In this document: in pieces, positions 16,278 to 23,876 of the stretch | How positions within the stretch are numbered: position 1 is the first letter of the stretch | Layout of the letters: each line of letters begins with the position of its first letter | Translations under genes and position numbers: made by a program | The notes under the pieces: model-generated | Told to the model about the DNA's origin: nothing | Database searches by the model: none | What the model saw: the letters and a program-made list of their open reading frames with translations, nothing else | Origin: Myxococcales bacterium | Lineage (GTDB): Bacteria; Myxococcota_A; Polyangia; Polyangiales; Polyangiaceae | DNA length: 64,000 nt | NCBI GenBank assembly: GCA_016720545.1 | Contig: JADKKK010000006.1 | Location: 421,709-485,708 of the forward strand | Direction: 5' to 3'

Positions 16278-17237
16278 ATGGCCAGGATGGTCGTTACCGG
16301 AGGCGTGGGCTTCATTGGGTTTCACGTCACGCGGGCCCTCGCAGCTCGCGGCGACCAGGTCGTGGTCCTCGACGACTTCAGCGATGCGCCCTACCCCGAG
16401 GTCGAGAAGCGTCGCAACGCCGCCGACTTGCTCGCCGACTTCCCCAACGCCGTCCGGATCATCGAGGGCTCCGTTACCTCTCGCGCCACGGTCGACTCGG
16501 CTCTCGACGGCGCCACCTCGATCGTCCACCTCGCCGGCCTCGCGGGCGTGCGCCCCTCCTTCCTCGACCCCGCTCGCTACGTCGCGGTCAACGTCGAGGG
16601 CTCCGTGAACGTCTTCGAGTCCGCCGCGGCGCGCGGCATCCTGCGCGTCGTCGCGGCGTCGAGCTCCTCCGTGTATGGCAACGACACGCCGCTCCCCGCC
16701 CGCGAGGACGCCCCCTCGATCGAGCCCGCGTCTCCCTACGCTGCGAGCAAGCGCTCCATGGAGCTGCTGGCCCTCGCCTGCGCGCGACGGGTCCCCGACA
16801 TGAGCTTCTCCGCGCTCCGGTTCTTCACCGTGTACGGCCCGCGGCAGCGCCCCGAAATGGCCATCACGAAGTTCGCTCGCGCGCTGCTCAAAGGCGACCC
16901 GCTGCCCATCTTCGGCGACGGCTCCATGCGCCGGGACTTCACCCACATTAGCGACATCGTCCAGGGCGTCCTCGCCGCCGAGCGGCGCACCTCCACGGGC
17001 TTCCGGGCCTTCAACCTCGGCTCGGGTTCTCCGATCACGCTCTCGGACCTGGTCGTGGCGCTCGCCGCCGCCTCCGGGCGCTCCTCGGAGCTCATCCACG
17101 AGCCTCAGCCGCTCGGCGACGTGGACGCCACGTTCGCCGACATTGCTCGCGCGGGCGCCGAGCTCGCTTGGCAGCCTCAGGTGCCGTTGGCCTCCGGCCT
17201 CGCCACGGTCTTCGACTGGCTCGCCAACCGCCGGTAG
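16278..17237 (+). CDS. UDP-sugar 4-epimerase-like NAD-dependent epimerase
   Basis: The ATG at 16278 is preceded by GAGGGGGGAT, a strong ribosome site. The 319-residue protein has TGGVGFIG (7-14) for NAD binding, the Ser in ASSSSVYG, and the catalytic pair YAASK (Tyr 154, Lys 158), followed by ALRFFTVYGPRQRPEMA. These are all the marks of the extended SDR epimerases that act on UDP-glucuronate or UDP-glucose. Coming directly after UDP-glucose dehydrogenase, its most likely job is UDP-GlcA to UDP-GalA conversion, which would make the pair a two-step route to uronic acids for surface polysaccharide. Substrate choice cannot be proven from sequence. Confidence 0.88.
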   Translation: MARMVVTGGVGFIGFHVTRALAARGDQVVVLDDFSDAPYPEVEKRRNAADLLADFPNAVRIIEGSVTSRATVDSALDGATSIVHLAGLAGVRPSFLDPARYVAVNVEGSVNVFESAAARGILRVVAASSSSVYGNDTPLPAREDAPSIEPASPYAASKRSMELLALACARRVPDMSFSALRFFTVYGPRQRPEMAITKFARALLKGDPLPIFGDGSMRRDFTHISDIVQGVLAAERRTSTGFRAFNLGSGSPITLSDLVVALAAASGRSSELIHEPQPLGDVDATFADIARAGAELAWQPQVPLASGLATVFDWLANRR

Positions 17238-17380
17238 CCTCCGACGACATCGCCCAAGGCGCTGCTCAGCTTCGAGGGGCCCGGCAGGCAAGCTTCGCTC
17301 GCGCCGAACACCACCCGAAACTGGCAATTCACAGCCGAGAGCAGTGGCGCGGCGGCACGTGGTCGTGGCAATAGGGAAGC

Positions 17381-17920
17381 GTGCGTCCTACACACTCTCG
17401 CCACACGCACCCGTCGCTCGTCTCGGCGGTCGTCGCGCTGTCGTCGCTCGTCGCCACGTCCGAGGCCCGCGCGAGCGGCTCCTGGTTTCCGGTCGAGACC
17501 ACCCGCGTCCCGGTTGGCTTGAACCTCGGCGCGGCCGGGGGCGGCGGCCAAGGGGTCGGCGCGCTCCTCGGCGGCGAGGCCAGCGTCGTGCAGTGGTCCG
17601 ACGGGTTCTGGTACGGCGGATACGTCGACATGCTCCACGACTTCGCGCGCAGGTCGAGCCGCCTCAGCGCGGGCGGCGAGATCGGCTATTGGCTCTTCGG
17701 AGTCGACGCCGGGTTCGTCCACGACTTCGCCGCCGGCGCCAGCGGCTTCCGCGTGCGCGGGCTCGCCTCGATCGCCGTGGTCTCGCTCTACGGCGGCGGC
17801 GGGAGGCTCTACGGCGGCGGCGGCGGCGCGTCCACGGGCTTCGTCGAGGTCGGCGTGCTCCTCAAGTGGGCCATCCTCGAGCGCGCGGACGGCTCGGGGT
17901 GGCGGCTCGGGTTTCCCTGA
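17381..17920 (+). CDS. Secreted protein of unknown function, probable outer-membrane barrel
   Basis: This 179-residue product starts at a GTG after AGGGAAG. It has a signal peptide ending near SEARAS and then alternating Gly/aromatic strands (GVGALLGGEASVVQWSDGFWYGGYVD, GGEIGYWLFGVDAGFVH, FVEVGVLLKWAILE), as in small beta-barrel outer-membrane proteins. No named family was recognised. It ends 40 bp from the stop of a convergent gene, with a GCGGCGCGCCGC palindrome between them that may help to terminate both. Confidence 0.6.
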   Translation: MRPTHSRHTHPSLVSAVVALSSLVATSEARASGSWFPVETTRVPVGLNLGAAGGGGQGVGALLGGEASVVQWSDGFWYGGYVDMLHDFARRSSRLSAGGEIGYWLFGVDAGFVHDFAAGASGFRVRGLASIAVVSLYGGGGRLYGGGGGASTGFVEVGVLLKWAILERADGSGWRLGFP

Positions 17921-17960
17921 CCCACAATCACCACGCGGCGCGCCGCCGCGGCGCGTTCGC

Positions 17961-18848
17961 TCACCGCGCGGGGCACCCTACGAACGTCTGGGGCCATCGC
18001 CCGGCCTCGGGCGTGAGGTGTCCAAGCTCGGCGCCGCTCGTCATCTTCTTCGCGAGGGCGAGGGCGGTCGGCTCGGCCGGCGAGATCACCGCGAGATCGT
18101 AGCGGAAGCCGTACGTGTTCGTGGTGGCGAGCGCCGACTCGCTGCAGCGCGCCGCGGTGGGCGAAGCCTCGGCGACGAAGCACTCGGCCAGGAACGCCCG
18201 AAACTCCTCCACGAAGGCGCGGTTCGGATCGACCGTGTGCGCGTCGATGTCCTTGTAGTAGCTGCACTCCGAGCGGTTCGCGACGTGGTTCACCTCGTGC
18301 ACCAGGGTCGCCGCGAGCTCGCCCGGCGCGAGCTCCTCGTCGATTGTAAAATACACACGATTGCCCCACTGGTAGCCCGCGAGCTCCTTCTCCAGGGTGG
18401 CCCCGAGGGACGCGTCTCCGAGCCACGTGCGGTCGGCCGGATCGGGCGGGGCGCCCTTGCACGCGGGCAGCTTGTAGTCTTTGCACATGTGCCAGCGATC
18501 GATGCCCCGCGCGCCCGCGATGGACCCCAAGAGCACGTCGCCCGCGCCGATGCGGTCCACCGTGAGCCGCGCGAGCTCACGGGAGAGCGCGGGGGCCTCC
18601 CGCCGCGCGGCGACGCGCGCGAGCACCTTCAGCGCCTCTTGGATCTTCTGCCGCGCGACGGGCGAGAGCGGGACCTCGGGGTTGGCGTCGACGAAGCGGT
18701 AGCTGCGCCGCGCGATGTCGTCCTCCGACTCGGCGACCTCGCTGGTGGCGCCGGAGCACCCGCCCAGCGAGCCGGCCACGCAAGCGGCCACGAGCCCCGC
18801 GACGCAGGAGCGAGCGAGCGCTCGGAGGGCGTGAACGTCTAGGCGCAT
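17961..18848 (-). CDS. Lipoprotein with HExxH metallopeptidase-like motif
   Basis: The 295-residue protein has a signal peptide with lipobox LGGC (Cys 30). HEVNH at residues 184-188, inside ELAATLVHEVNHVANRSECSYY, fits a zincin active site. A later FVEEFRAFLAECF could provide a glutamate ligand, but the family is not recognised. Eight or so cysteines, several paired in the sequence, suggest disulfides. If active it would act on the cell surface or in the periplasm. A TACCCT hexamer lies 8 nt upstream of the ATG. Confidence 0.65.
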   Translation of the reverse strand: MRLDVHALRALARSCVAGLVAACVAGSLGGCSGATSEVAESEDDIARRSYRFVDANPEVPLSPVARQKIQEALKVLARVAARREAPALSRELARLTVDRIGAGDVLLGSIAGARGIDRWHMCKDYKLPACKGAPPDPADRTWLGDASLGATLEKELAGYQWGNRVYFTIDEELAPGELAATLVHEVNHVANRSECSYYKDIDAHTVDPNRAFVEEFRAFLAECFVAEASPTAARCSESALATTNTYGFRYDLAVISPAEPTALALAKKMTSGAELGHLTPEAGRWPQTFVGCPAR

Positions 18849-18964
18849 GACGATTCAGGGTACGCCGCACGCCTCGCGCGGTCACGGGATCCCTCGCGCG
18901 AACGGCCGTGGTCCTGTACACCGACGGCGCTCGCCCGACCGCTGCGAGAGCGCCGGAGATCCAT

Positions 18965-18978
18965 CCTCCACCTGGAGG
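18965..18978. promoter_or_regulatory. Dyad CCTCCA-N2-TGGAGG, copy A
   Basis: A perfect 6-bp half-site dyad with a CC centre, followed by GTTGTC. It lies 139 bp before the first lectin-fold lipoprotein gene. The same dyad recurs at 20084, and a near copy lies at 23793. Confidence 0.5.
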
Positions 18979-19117
18979 GTTGTCCAGGCGACGCCGACCG
19001 GGAAAGGTGCTGAAGTGCGCGGATCGCGCCCGTGTGGGGCGCTCCCGTTGCCCTGAGTGAACTCATAGAATGAGGTGTGCGTCCGCTTACCCGCGCGCGC
19101 GCGCCTGCGGAGAAGCC

Positions 19118-20062
19118 ATGAAGCACGTATCCCTCCTCGTAGTCTCTCTCGTCCTCGGCGCGACGGGCGTGTTCGCGGGCTGCGTCGGTGACTCCCCCGT
19201 CGCGGCCGACGGCGGCGCGCCCACCGCGACCGCGACAGGCACGGGCACCACGCCCGTCCCCGACGCGAGCGTGAAGGACACGAGCGCGCCGGACACGAGC
19301 GTGCCCGACACCAGCACGCCCGACACGAGCGCGCCCGACGCGCCGGTCGCGTTCGACCCGAAGGCCGTGCCCGGCCTCGCGCTGTGGCTCGACCCGGCGG
19401 AGGGCGTGACCGACACAGCGGGCAAGGTGAGCGCTTGGGCAGACAAGTCCCCGGCGGGCCTCGCGGTCGCCCAGGCCACCGCCGCGAACCAGCCGGCGAA
19501 GGGCAACCTCGGGGGGAAGCCGGTGCTCGTGTTCTCCGACTCCACCTGGCTCGCTTCGCCGGCGGCCACCGTCGGCAACAAGCTCGACTTCGGCGTGGGC
19601 GACCTCACCGTGGTGGTCGTGTGCAGCATGGAACCGACCACCTCGAACGTACTTGCCGGTGTACTCTACAAGGTTCCCGACGTGGCCGTGCCGCCCTTCG
19701 ACGGACTCCAGGTCTACGGGAACCTCGCGGGCGGCGGGCGTCCGGGCGCCGGCCTCGCGGGCGAGGGGCTCATCCTGACGGCGAGCGCGGGCAGCACCGT
19801 CGCGGACGGGAAGCTCCACGTCCTCGCGATGCGGCGCGCCGGCAACGCGCTCACCCTTCGCCTCGATGGCACGCAGGTGGCCGCCTTGACGGCGACGCCG
19901 CGGAGCGTCGACAGCGTGAGCCCACTGCAAGTGGGCGGGCGAGCGGCGATCACGCACAACCTCGCCAACAAGCTGGCCGACGTGCTCATCTACAGGGGCG
20001 CGGTGTCGACCACCGACTTCGCGAGCCTCGAGGGCTTCGTGCGGACCAAGAACGGCATCTGA
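19118..20062 (+). CDS. LamG/concanavalin-like lipoprotein, first tandem copy
   Basis: The ATG at 19118 follows GGAGAAG and starts a 314-residue protein with lipobox FAGC (Cys 21) and a linker of repeated PDTS units. From about residue 85 the sequence has the pattern of a laminin-G/concanavalin-like jelly roll: GLALWLDPAEGV, KVSAWADKS, GKPVLVFSDSTWL, FDGLQVYGN, and LRLDGTQVAALTATP near the end. Such domains bind sugars or proteins; a glycan-binding surface role is inferred. It is followed by a paralog of the same layout, probably from a tandem duplication. Confidence 0.75.
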   Translation: MKHVSLLVVSLVLGATGVFAGCVGDSPVAADGGAPTATATGTGTTPVPDASVKDTSAPDTSVPDTSTPDTSAPDAPVAFDPKAVPGLALWLDPAEGVTDTAGKVSAWADKSPAGLAVAQATAANQPAKGNLGGKPVLVFSDSTWLASPAATVGNKLDFGVGDLTVVVVCSMEPTTSNVLAGVLYKVPDVAVPPFDGLQVYGNLAGGGRPGAGLAGEGLILTASAGSTVADGKLHVLAMRRAGNALTLRLDGTQVAALTATPRSVDSVSPLQVGGRAAITHNLANKLADVLIYRGAVSTTDFASLEGFVRTKNGI

Positions 20063-20083
20063 AGACGCGGACCGACGAGCCCT

Positions 20084-20097
20084 CCTCCACCTGGAGG
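20084..20097. promoter_or_regulatory. Dyad CCTCCA-N2-TGGAGG, copy B
   Basis: This is identical over 14 bp to copy A and shares the flanks TCCT...TTGTC. It lies 80 bp before the second lectin-fold lipoprotein gene and 21 bp after the stop of the first. Confidence 0.5.
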
Positions 20098-20129
20098 ATT
20101 GTCGGCGCTCTGCGCGTGACCAACAGTGC

Positions 20130-20166
20130 GAGGCGCGGGGATGACCCTCCGCGCCTTCTTCTTTTC
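20130..20166 (+). terminator. Intrinsic terminator between the tandem lipoprotein genes
   Basis: AGGCGCGG (20131-20138) pairs perfectly with CCGCGCCT (20149-20156) across a 10-nt loop, and TCTTCTTTTC follows. The hairpin ends 12 bp before the next ATG. It therefore either ends the first transcript, leaving little room for a promoter, or acts as an attenuator in the leader of the second gene. Confidence 0.6.
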
Positions 20167-20177
20167 GGGAGCTCAAA

Positions 20178-21104
20178 ATGACCCATCGCGCTGCCTATTC
20201 GCTCGTCCTCGCTCCGTTCGTCGTCATGGGGGTCGTCGCGGGCTGCTCGGGCACCGACGCGACCGCCGGCGACTCGGGGGCGCCTTCCGCCACGGCCACG
20301 CCGACCACGACGCCGACCCCGACACCGACCCCGTCCACACCCCCGACCGACGCCGCCGCGCCCGACACGTCGATCCCCGACACCGGCACCCCCGACGCCC
20401 CCGTCGCCTTCGCGCCGAATCAGGTCGCGGGGCTTCAGCTCTGGCTCGATCCCGCGCGCGGCCTCACGCAGGCCGGCGCGAAGGTCTCCGCGTGGGCGGA
20501 CCAGTCGAGCGCCGGGAACACCGTGTTCCAGGGGAACGGCGACATCCAGCCCAGCGTGGGTCAGGCGGGCTCGAAGCCCGTCCTGGTGTTCGCCGCGCGC
20601 ACGTGGCTCCAGCGCGACCCCGCGACGACCAAGCTCGACTTCGGCACGGACGACGTGCTCGTCGAGGTGGTCGTGGGGCTCGACTCCCGCACGACGGCGC
20701 TCACCGGTGTACTCTACAAGGGGCTCTTCCCGGCGCCGACGTTCGATGGCCTCCAGGTCTTCGCCAACATCTCGAGCGACGGCAAGCCGGGCGCGGGCCT
20801 CGACGGCGACAAGCTCAAGCTCCAAGGTCCCACCGCGCTCGCCGCCGACGGGAAGCTCCACCTGATCGGCTACCGCCGCGTCGGCGCCCGCGTCTCGCTC
20901 CGCGTCGACGGCGTGGAGGTGGGGAGCGCAACTGTGCCCGCGCGCTCCGTCGACAGCGTGAGCGAGCTCACCGTGGGCGGCCGCCCAAGCGAGGTCCACA
21001 ACGCGCCGAACAAGCTCGGAGACATCCTCGTCTACCGTGGCCCCGTCGGCGACGCCGACGTCGCCAAGATCGAGGCCTTCCTGAAGCAGAAGGACGGCAT
21101 CTGA
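20178..21104 (+). CDS. LamG/concanavalin-like lipoprotein, second tandem copy
   Basis: This 308-residue product has lipobox VAGC (Cys 23), a Thr/Pro linker and the same jelly-roll landmarks as its upstream neighbour: GLQLWLDPARGL, KVSAWADQSSAG, KPVLVFAARTWL, FDGLQVFANI, LRVDGVEVGSA and VGGRP. Even the C-terminal ending (FVRTKNGI versus FLKQKDGI) is conserved, so the pair clearly arose by duplication and then diverged. It is separated from the first copy by the dyad and the terminator, which suggests independent control. A GGGAG ribosome site stands 7 nt before the ATG. Confidence 0.75.
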   Translation: MTHRAAYSLVLAPFVVMGVVAGCSGTDATAGDSGAPSATATPTTTPTPTPTPSTPPTDAAAPDTSIPDTGTPDAPVAFAPNQVAGLQLWLDPARGLTQAGAKVSAWADQSSAGNTVFQGNGDIQPSVGQAGSKPVLVFAARTWLQRDPATTKLDFGTDDVLVEVVVGLDSRTTALTGVLYKGLFPAPTFDGLQVFANISSDGKPGAGLDGDKLKLQGPTALAADGKLHLIGYRRVGARVSLRVDGVEVGSATVPARSVDSVSELTVGGRPSEVHNAPNKLGDILVYRGPVGDADVAKIEAFLKQKDGI

Positions 21105-21138
21105 CGAGCGCTTTGACGACGGACGAGCGCGGACGAGA

Positions 21139-21158
21139 CTGGTCACCCGATTGACCAG
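21139..21158. promoter_or_regulatory. 20-bp perfect dyad upstream of the LuxR-type regulator gene
   Basis: CTGGTCA-N6-TGACCAG is a perfect inverted repeat with 7-bp arms. Its total size (20 bp) and its position (about 96 bp before the regulator start) fit a binding site for a dimeric helix-turn-helix protein such as the LuxR-type product itself. Confidence 0.5.
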
Positions 21159-21241
21159 CCGATCGCCCCGACGGAGGGCCGAGCTCCCGCGTCGTGGTCA
21201 GTCTTGTCAAAGGCTTGAGCGATCCGCGGGCGCGTTCCTGC

Positions 21242-21247
21242 TAGCCT
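21242..21247 (+). promoter_or_regulatory. Probable -10 hexamer TAGCCT
   Basis: The hexamer ends 7 nt before the GTG start of the LuxR-type gene, and the spacer (CTCCTGG) is a poor ribosome site. No clear -35 box was found at the usual distance. Confidence 0.4.
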
Positions 21248-21254
21248 CTCCTGG

Positions 21255-22292
21255 GTGGTCACGCGGGGCGAGTTGGGGACATCCGAGAGGGCGCGGGAGG
21301 CGCTCGTCGCGTGCGGGCGGGGCGAGCTCGCGCTCCTCGACGCGCTCTCCGCCTTCGTCGATACCTCGGGCGCGCTCGCGGCCGGCCTCACGGTCTGGAG
21401 GTCGGGCGCGTTCGTCAAGCAGACCTGGCTCGGGCTCCCGGCCTCCTTCGAGCGCGCGTACGTGGAGCAGTTCCACGCGGCCGATCCTTGGATCGAAAGG
21501 GTGCGCGCGCTCTCGGTGGGGTCGGTCCTCGTCAGCGAGGATCTGCTCCCGCGGCGCCAGCTCGAGGCGGGGGCGTTCCACGCCGAGCTCTGCCGGCCGC
21601 ACGGGATCCGCGACATTTACGGCAGCCGGCTCGCCCGCGTCGGCCCCTACGACGTGACGCTCGGCGTGCTCCGACCTCGCGACGCGCGCGGCGAAGGAAG
21701 GCGCGAGGCCGCGTTGGTGGAGCGCCTCCTGCCGGAGCTCGGGCGCGTGGCCGACGCCGAGGTGGTGGCGCTCCGCCGGGCGATCGCCGACACGTCGCTC
21801 GACGGGCTCGCCTTCGCGGTCTTCGTGCTGATGGGCTCGAGGCCGGAGGTCCTGCTCGCGAACGCCGCGGGCCGAGCGCTCGTCGCCTCTGGCATGGTGG
21901 AGCTGCTCACCGGAGACATCGTCGTCGACGGCGAGAGCCTCTGCGGGTGGCTCGGCGCGGGGGGGAGCGGACGCAGGACCACGAAGCACCGGGGGGTGCG
22001 GGTGAGCGCGGGCCCTGCGCGAGAGCTGCACGGAACCTCGGTGCGAGATCTCTACGTGCACGACCCGGTCAGCGTGAACCACGAGCTCGCGGCGCGCGCG
22101 CGGCGCGCCTACGGCCTCACCGAGCGGGAGACCCAGATCGCCCGGCACCTCCTGCTGGGCAGGGCGCCGAAGGAGATCGCGGCGGCGAACGGGGTCTCCG
22201 TCGCGACGCTGCGCAGCCAGCTACGACAGCTCTACGCGAAGGTAGGGGTCGAGGGGCAGACGCAGCTCGTGGGGGCGCTTTCGTGCCCCTGA
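21255..22292 (+). CDS. LuxR-family transcriptional regulator
   Basis: The 345-residue protein ends in a GerE/LuxR helix-turn-helix (about 280-340): LTERETQIARHLLLGRAPKEIA followed by VSVATLRSQLRQLYAKVG, with the usual Glu and Ile/Ala positions. The first roughly 170 residues contain YVEQFHAADPWIERV, a pattern seen in LuxR-type regulators with a GAF/PAS-like sensory part; a middle segment (175-270) resembles a second PAS-like unit. No phosphoacceptor receiver domain is visible, so it is probably ligand- or protein-controlled. The nearby dyads (21139 just upstream; 18965, 20084 and 23793) suggest autoregulation or control of the surrounding lipoprotein genes, which is inference. Confidence 0.88.
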   Translation: MVTRGELGTSERAREALVACGRGELALLDALSAFVDTSGALAAGLTVWRSGAFVKQTWLGLPASFERAYVEQFHAADPWIERVRALSVGSVLVSEDLLPRRQLEAGAFHAELCRPHGIRDIYGSRLARVGPYDVTLGVLRPRDARGEGRREAALVERLLPELGRVADAEVVALRRAIADTSLDGLAFAVFVLMGSRPEVLLANAAGRALVASGMVELLTGDIVVDGESLCGWLGAGGSGRRTTKHRGVRVSAGPARELHGTSVRDLYVHDPVSVNHELAARARRAYGLTERETQIARHLLLGRAPKEIAAANGVSVATLRSQLRQLYAKVGVEGQTQLVGALSCP

Positions 22293-22319
22293 CACGGCGC
22301 GCGAGCCGCCGGCGGCGGT

Positions 22320-23738
22320 TCACTCGAGCGCCTCGGTGACGGTCGCGAACGCGGCCGCAGGGGACACCTCCTCGCCCGCCGAAAAGAGGCTGCTGCGCGG
22401 AGACACGTCCGCGGGCAGGCAGGCCGAGTCGCCTGGATTCGAGAAGTAGAACTTGGTCCCGGTGAACTTGGCGCCGGCCTTCAGCACCTTCGTGATCGAC
22501 CGCTTGCAGCCGGTCTCCTCCACGATCGCGATGTGCGTAGCAGGCGCGCTGCAGAGGTCCTGCTCGTAGAGCGGCTGCGTGCAGGCCGGATCCGCGAATT
22601 TCTGCTGCGTCTCTCGGGCAGTGACCGTCCGCACGGTGCCGGGGAGGCACCGCTTGACTCCGTCTGCGAAGGAAGACGGCGAGCACGCGACCTCCCCGTC
22701 GAGCAGGGTCTGCGCTTGGCCGACGGCCTTGTCGGCGACGGTGTACTCGCGCGAGCGGAGGCGTCCGGAGCCGACGGAGCGGCTCGCCACCGCGGGGAAC
22801 GTGGCGGGGTCGACCGTCGCCCCCAGTTTGTACGCGGAGCGCGCCGCACCCGGAGGGGCGGGCAGCGCCGCGCACGTCCCGCCGCCCTTGGCGTAGAGCG
22901 CGCTCACCGGCTCGCCCAGCGCGCGGTACTCGAGGCGGTAGCCATCGCACTCGCCGGCCCCCTTCTTCGCGAAGATTTGTGCGACGGCGGGCCGCGCCCC
23001 GCAGGCCTCCGACTGGTACGAGACCGCGACGGGCTCGCTGCACGCCGCGTCCCCGAACTCCGACTCCGGCGTTGACGACGCCGCGGCCGGTACGCACCCG
23101 AGGGCCTCCCCGCTCACGTCCGAGAGCGACTGGAGCGCGCACTCCGCCTTCGACGACGTGATGGCGAGCTGGTAGACGGCCGCCGCGCCGTCGGCCGAGC
23201 GGACCTGCGTGACCGTGAGCGGGCCCGCGGCGACCTCGGACGTGGTGAGCTCCGCGAACTTCGCGAGGTCCACCTTGGTCGTCGCGTGCAGCGGGGCGTC
23301 GGGAGAGAACGCCTCGCACGCGCCGTTCGACTTCCGGTAGGCCTTCGGGCCCTCGAGCTTCGCGCCGATCTCGTACACCTCGACGCCCTTGCCGCAGGAG
23401 TCCGCCGTGGCGGTGAACTTCGACGGCTCGCACTCGGCTGGCGCGCGCGCGGCCAGCAGCGTGCACGCCGCGTCGGCGAACAAGGGATCGCCGCCCACCA
23501 GCGGGAGACAGCGGAGCTTGCCGTCGGCCCCTTGGCGCGGCGCGCAGTCTGTGCCTAGCGCGCTGTCGCTGAACGACTGGAAGACCTTGGCGCCCCCCTC
23601 ACCCGAGAGGACACGCGCCTTCAGGCGGCTCCCCCCACGAAAGAGCGTGAGCCCGCCCGAAGCGTCGTCGGGCGAGGGCGTGGTGCTGGAGCAAGCCGCG
23701 AGCAACAAAGTGGCCAAGAGGTAGGGGAGAGCGCGCAT
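22320..23738 (-). CDS. Cys-rich lipoprotein with three tandem domain repeats
   Basis: The 472-residue protein has lipobox LAAC (Cys 16). Three units of about 130-140 residues can be laid over each other, each with the order: a strand with R-x(2-6)-A, DxxLG/EVAC, ...LRCLP or LGCVP or KRCLPG, then FADAACT or FGDAACS or FADPACT, and a following Cys pair. The shared D/G-A/P-A-C and R/G-C-x-P landmarks suggest a small disulfide-bonded beta repeat. No enzyme motif is present and no named family was recognised. A surface binding protein is a reasonable guess. A TATCTT hexamer lies 8 nt upstream of the ATG, and the gene is divergent from the next one. Confidence 0.65.
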   Translation of the reverse strand: MRALPYLLATLLLAACSSTTPSPDDASGGLTLFRGGSRLKARVLSGEGGAKVFQSFSDSALGTDCAPRQGADGKLRCLPLVGGDPLFADAACTLLAARAPAECEPSKFTATADSCGKGVEVYEIGAKLEGPKAYRKSNGACEAFSPDAPLHATTKVDLAKFAELTTSEVAAGPLTVTQVRSADGAAAVYQLAITSSKAECALQSLSDVSGEALGCVPAAASSTPESEFGDAACSEPVAVSYQSEACGARPAVAQIFAKKGAGECDGYRLEYRALGEPVSALYAKGGGTCAALPAPPGAARSAYKLGATVDPATFPAVASRSVGSGRLRSREYTVADKAVGQAQTLLDGEVACSPSSFADGVKRCLPGTVRTVTARETQQKFADPACTQPLYEQDLCSAPATHIAIVEETGCKRSITKVLKAGAKFTGTKFYFSNPGDSACLPADVSPRSSLFSAGEEVSPAAAFATVTEALE

Positions 23739-23792
23739 GATCGGGCAAGATAGCGCCAGCTGAAGTGTGCGCCGCCGCGTTTAGGCCGGCAT

Positions 23793-23806
23793 CATCCAAC
23801 TGGAGG
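23793..23806. promoter_or_regulatory. Dyad CATCCA-N2-TGGAGG, near copy C
   Basis: This site matches copies A and B with one half-site mismatch and an AC centre. It lies 70 bp before the next lipoprotein gene, within the 138-bp divergent region. Confidence 0.4.
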
Positions 23807-23876
23807 AGGCGCGACCCTGGGCCGATGTTCCGGGGAGTGCTACAGCCGGTGGAGGCAAAGCTCCCCTCGAGGTCCC

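Noticed and set aside
17921..17960. GCGGCGCGCCGC palindrome as a terminator
   Set aside because: It lacks a following T run on either strand, so it was noted only in the neighbouring gene entry.
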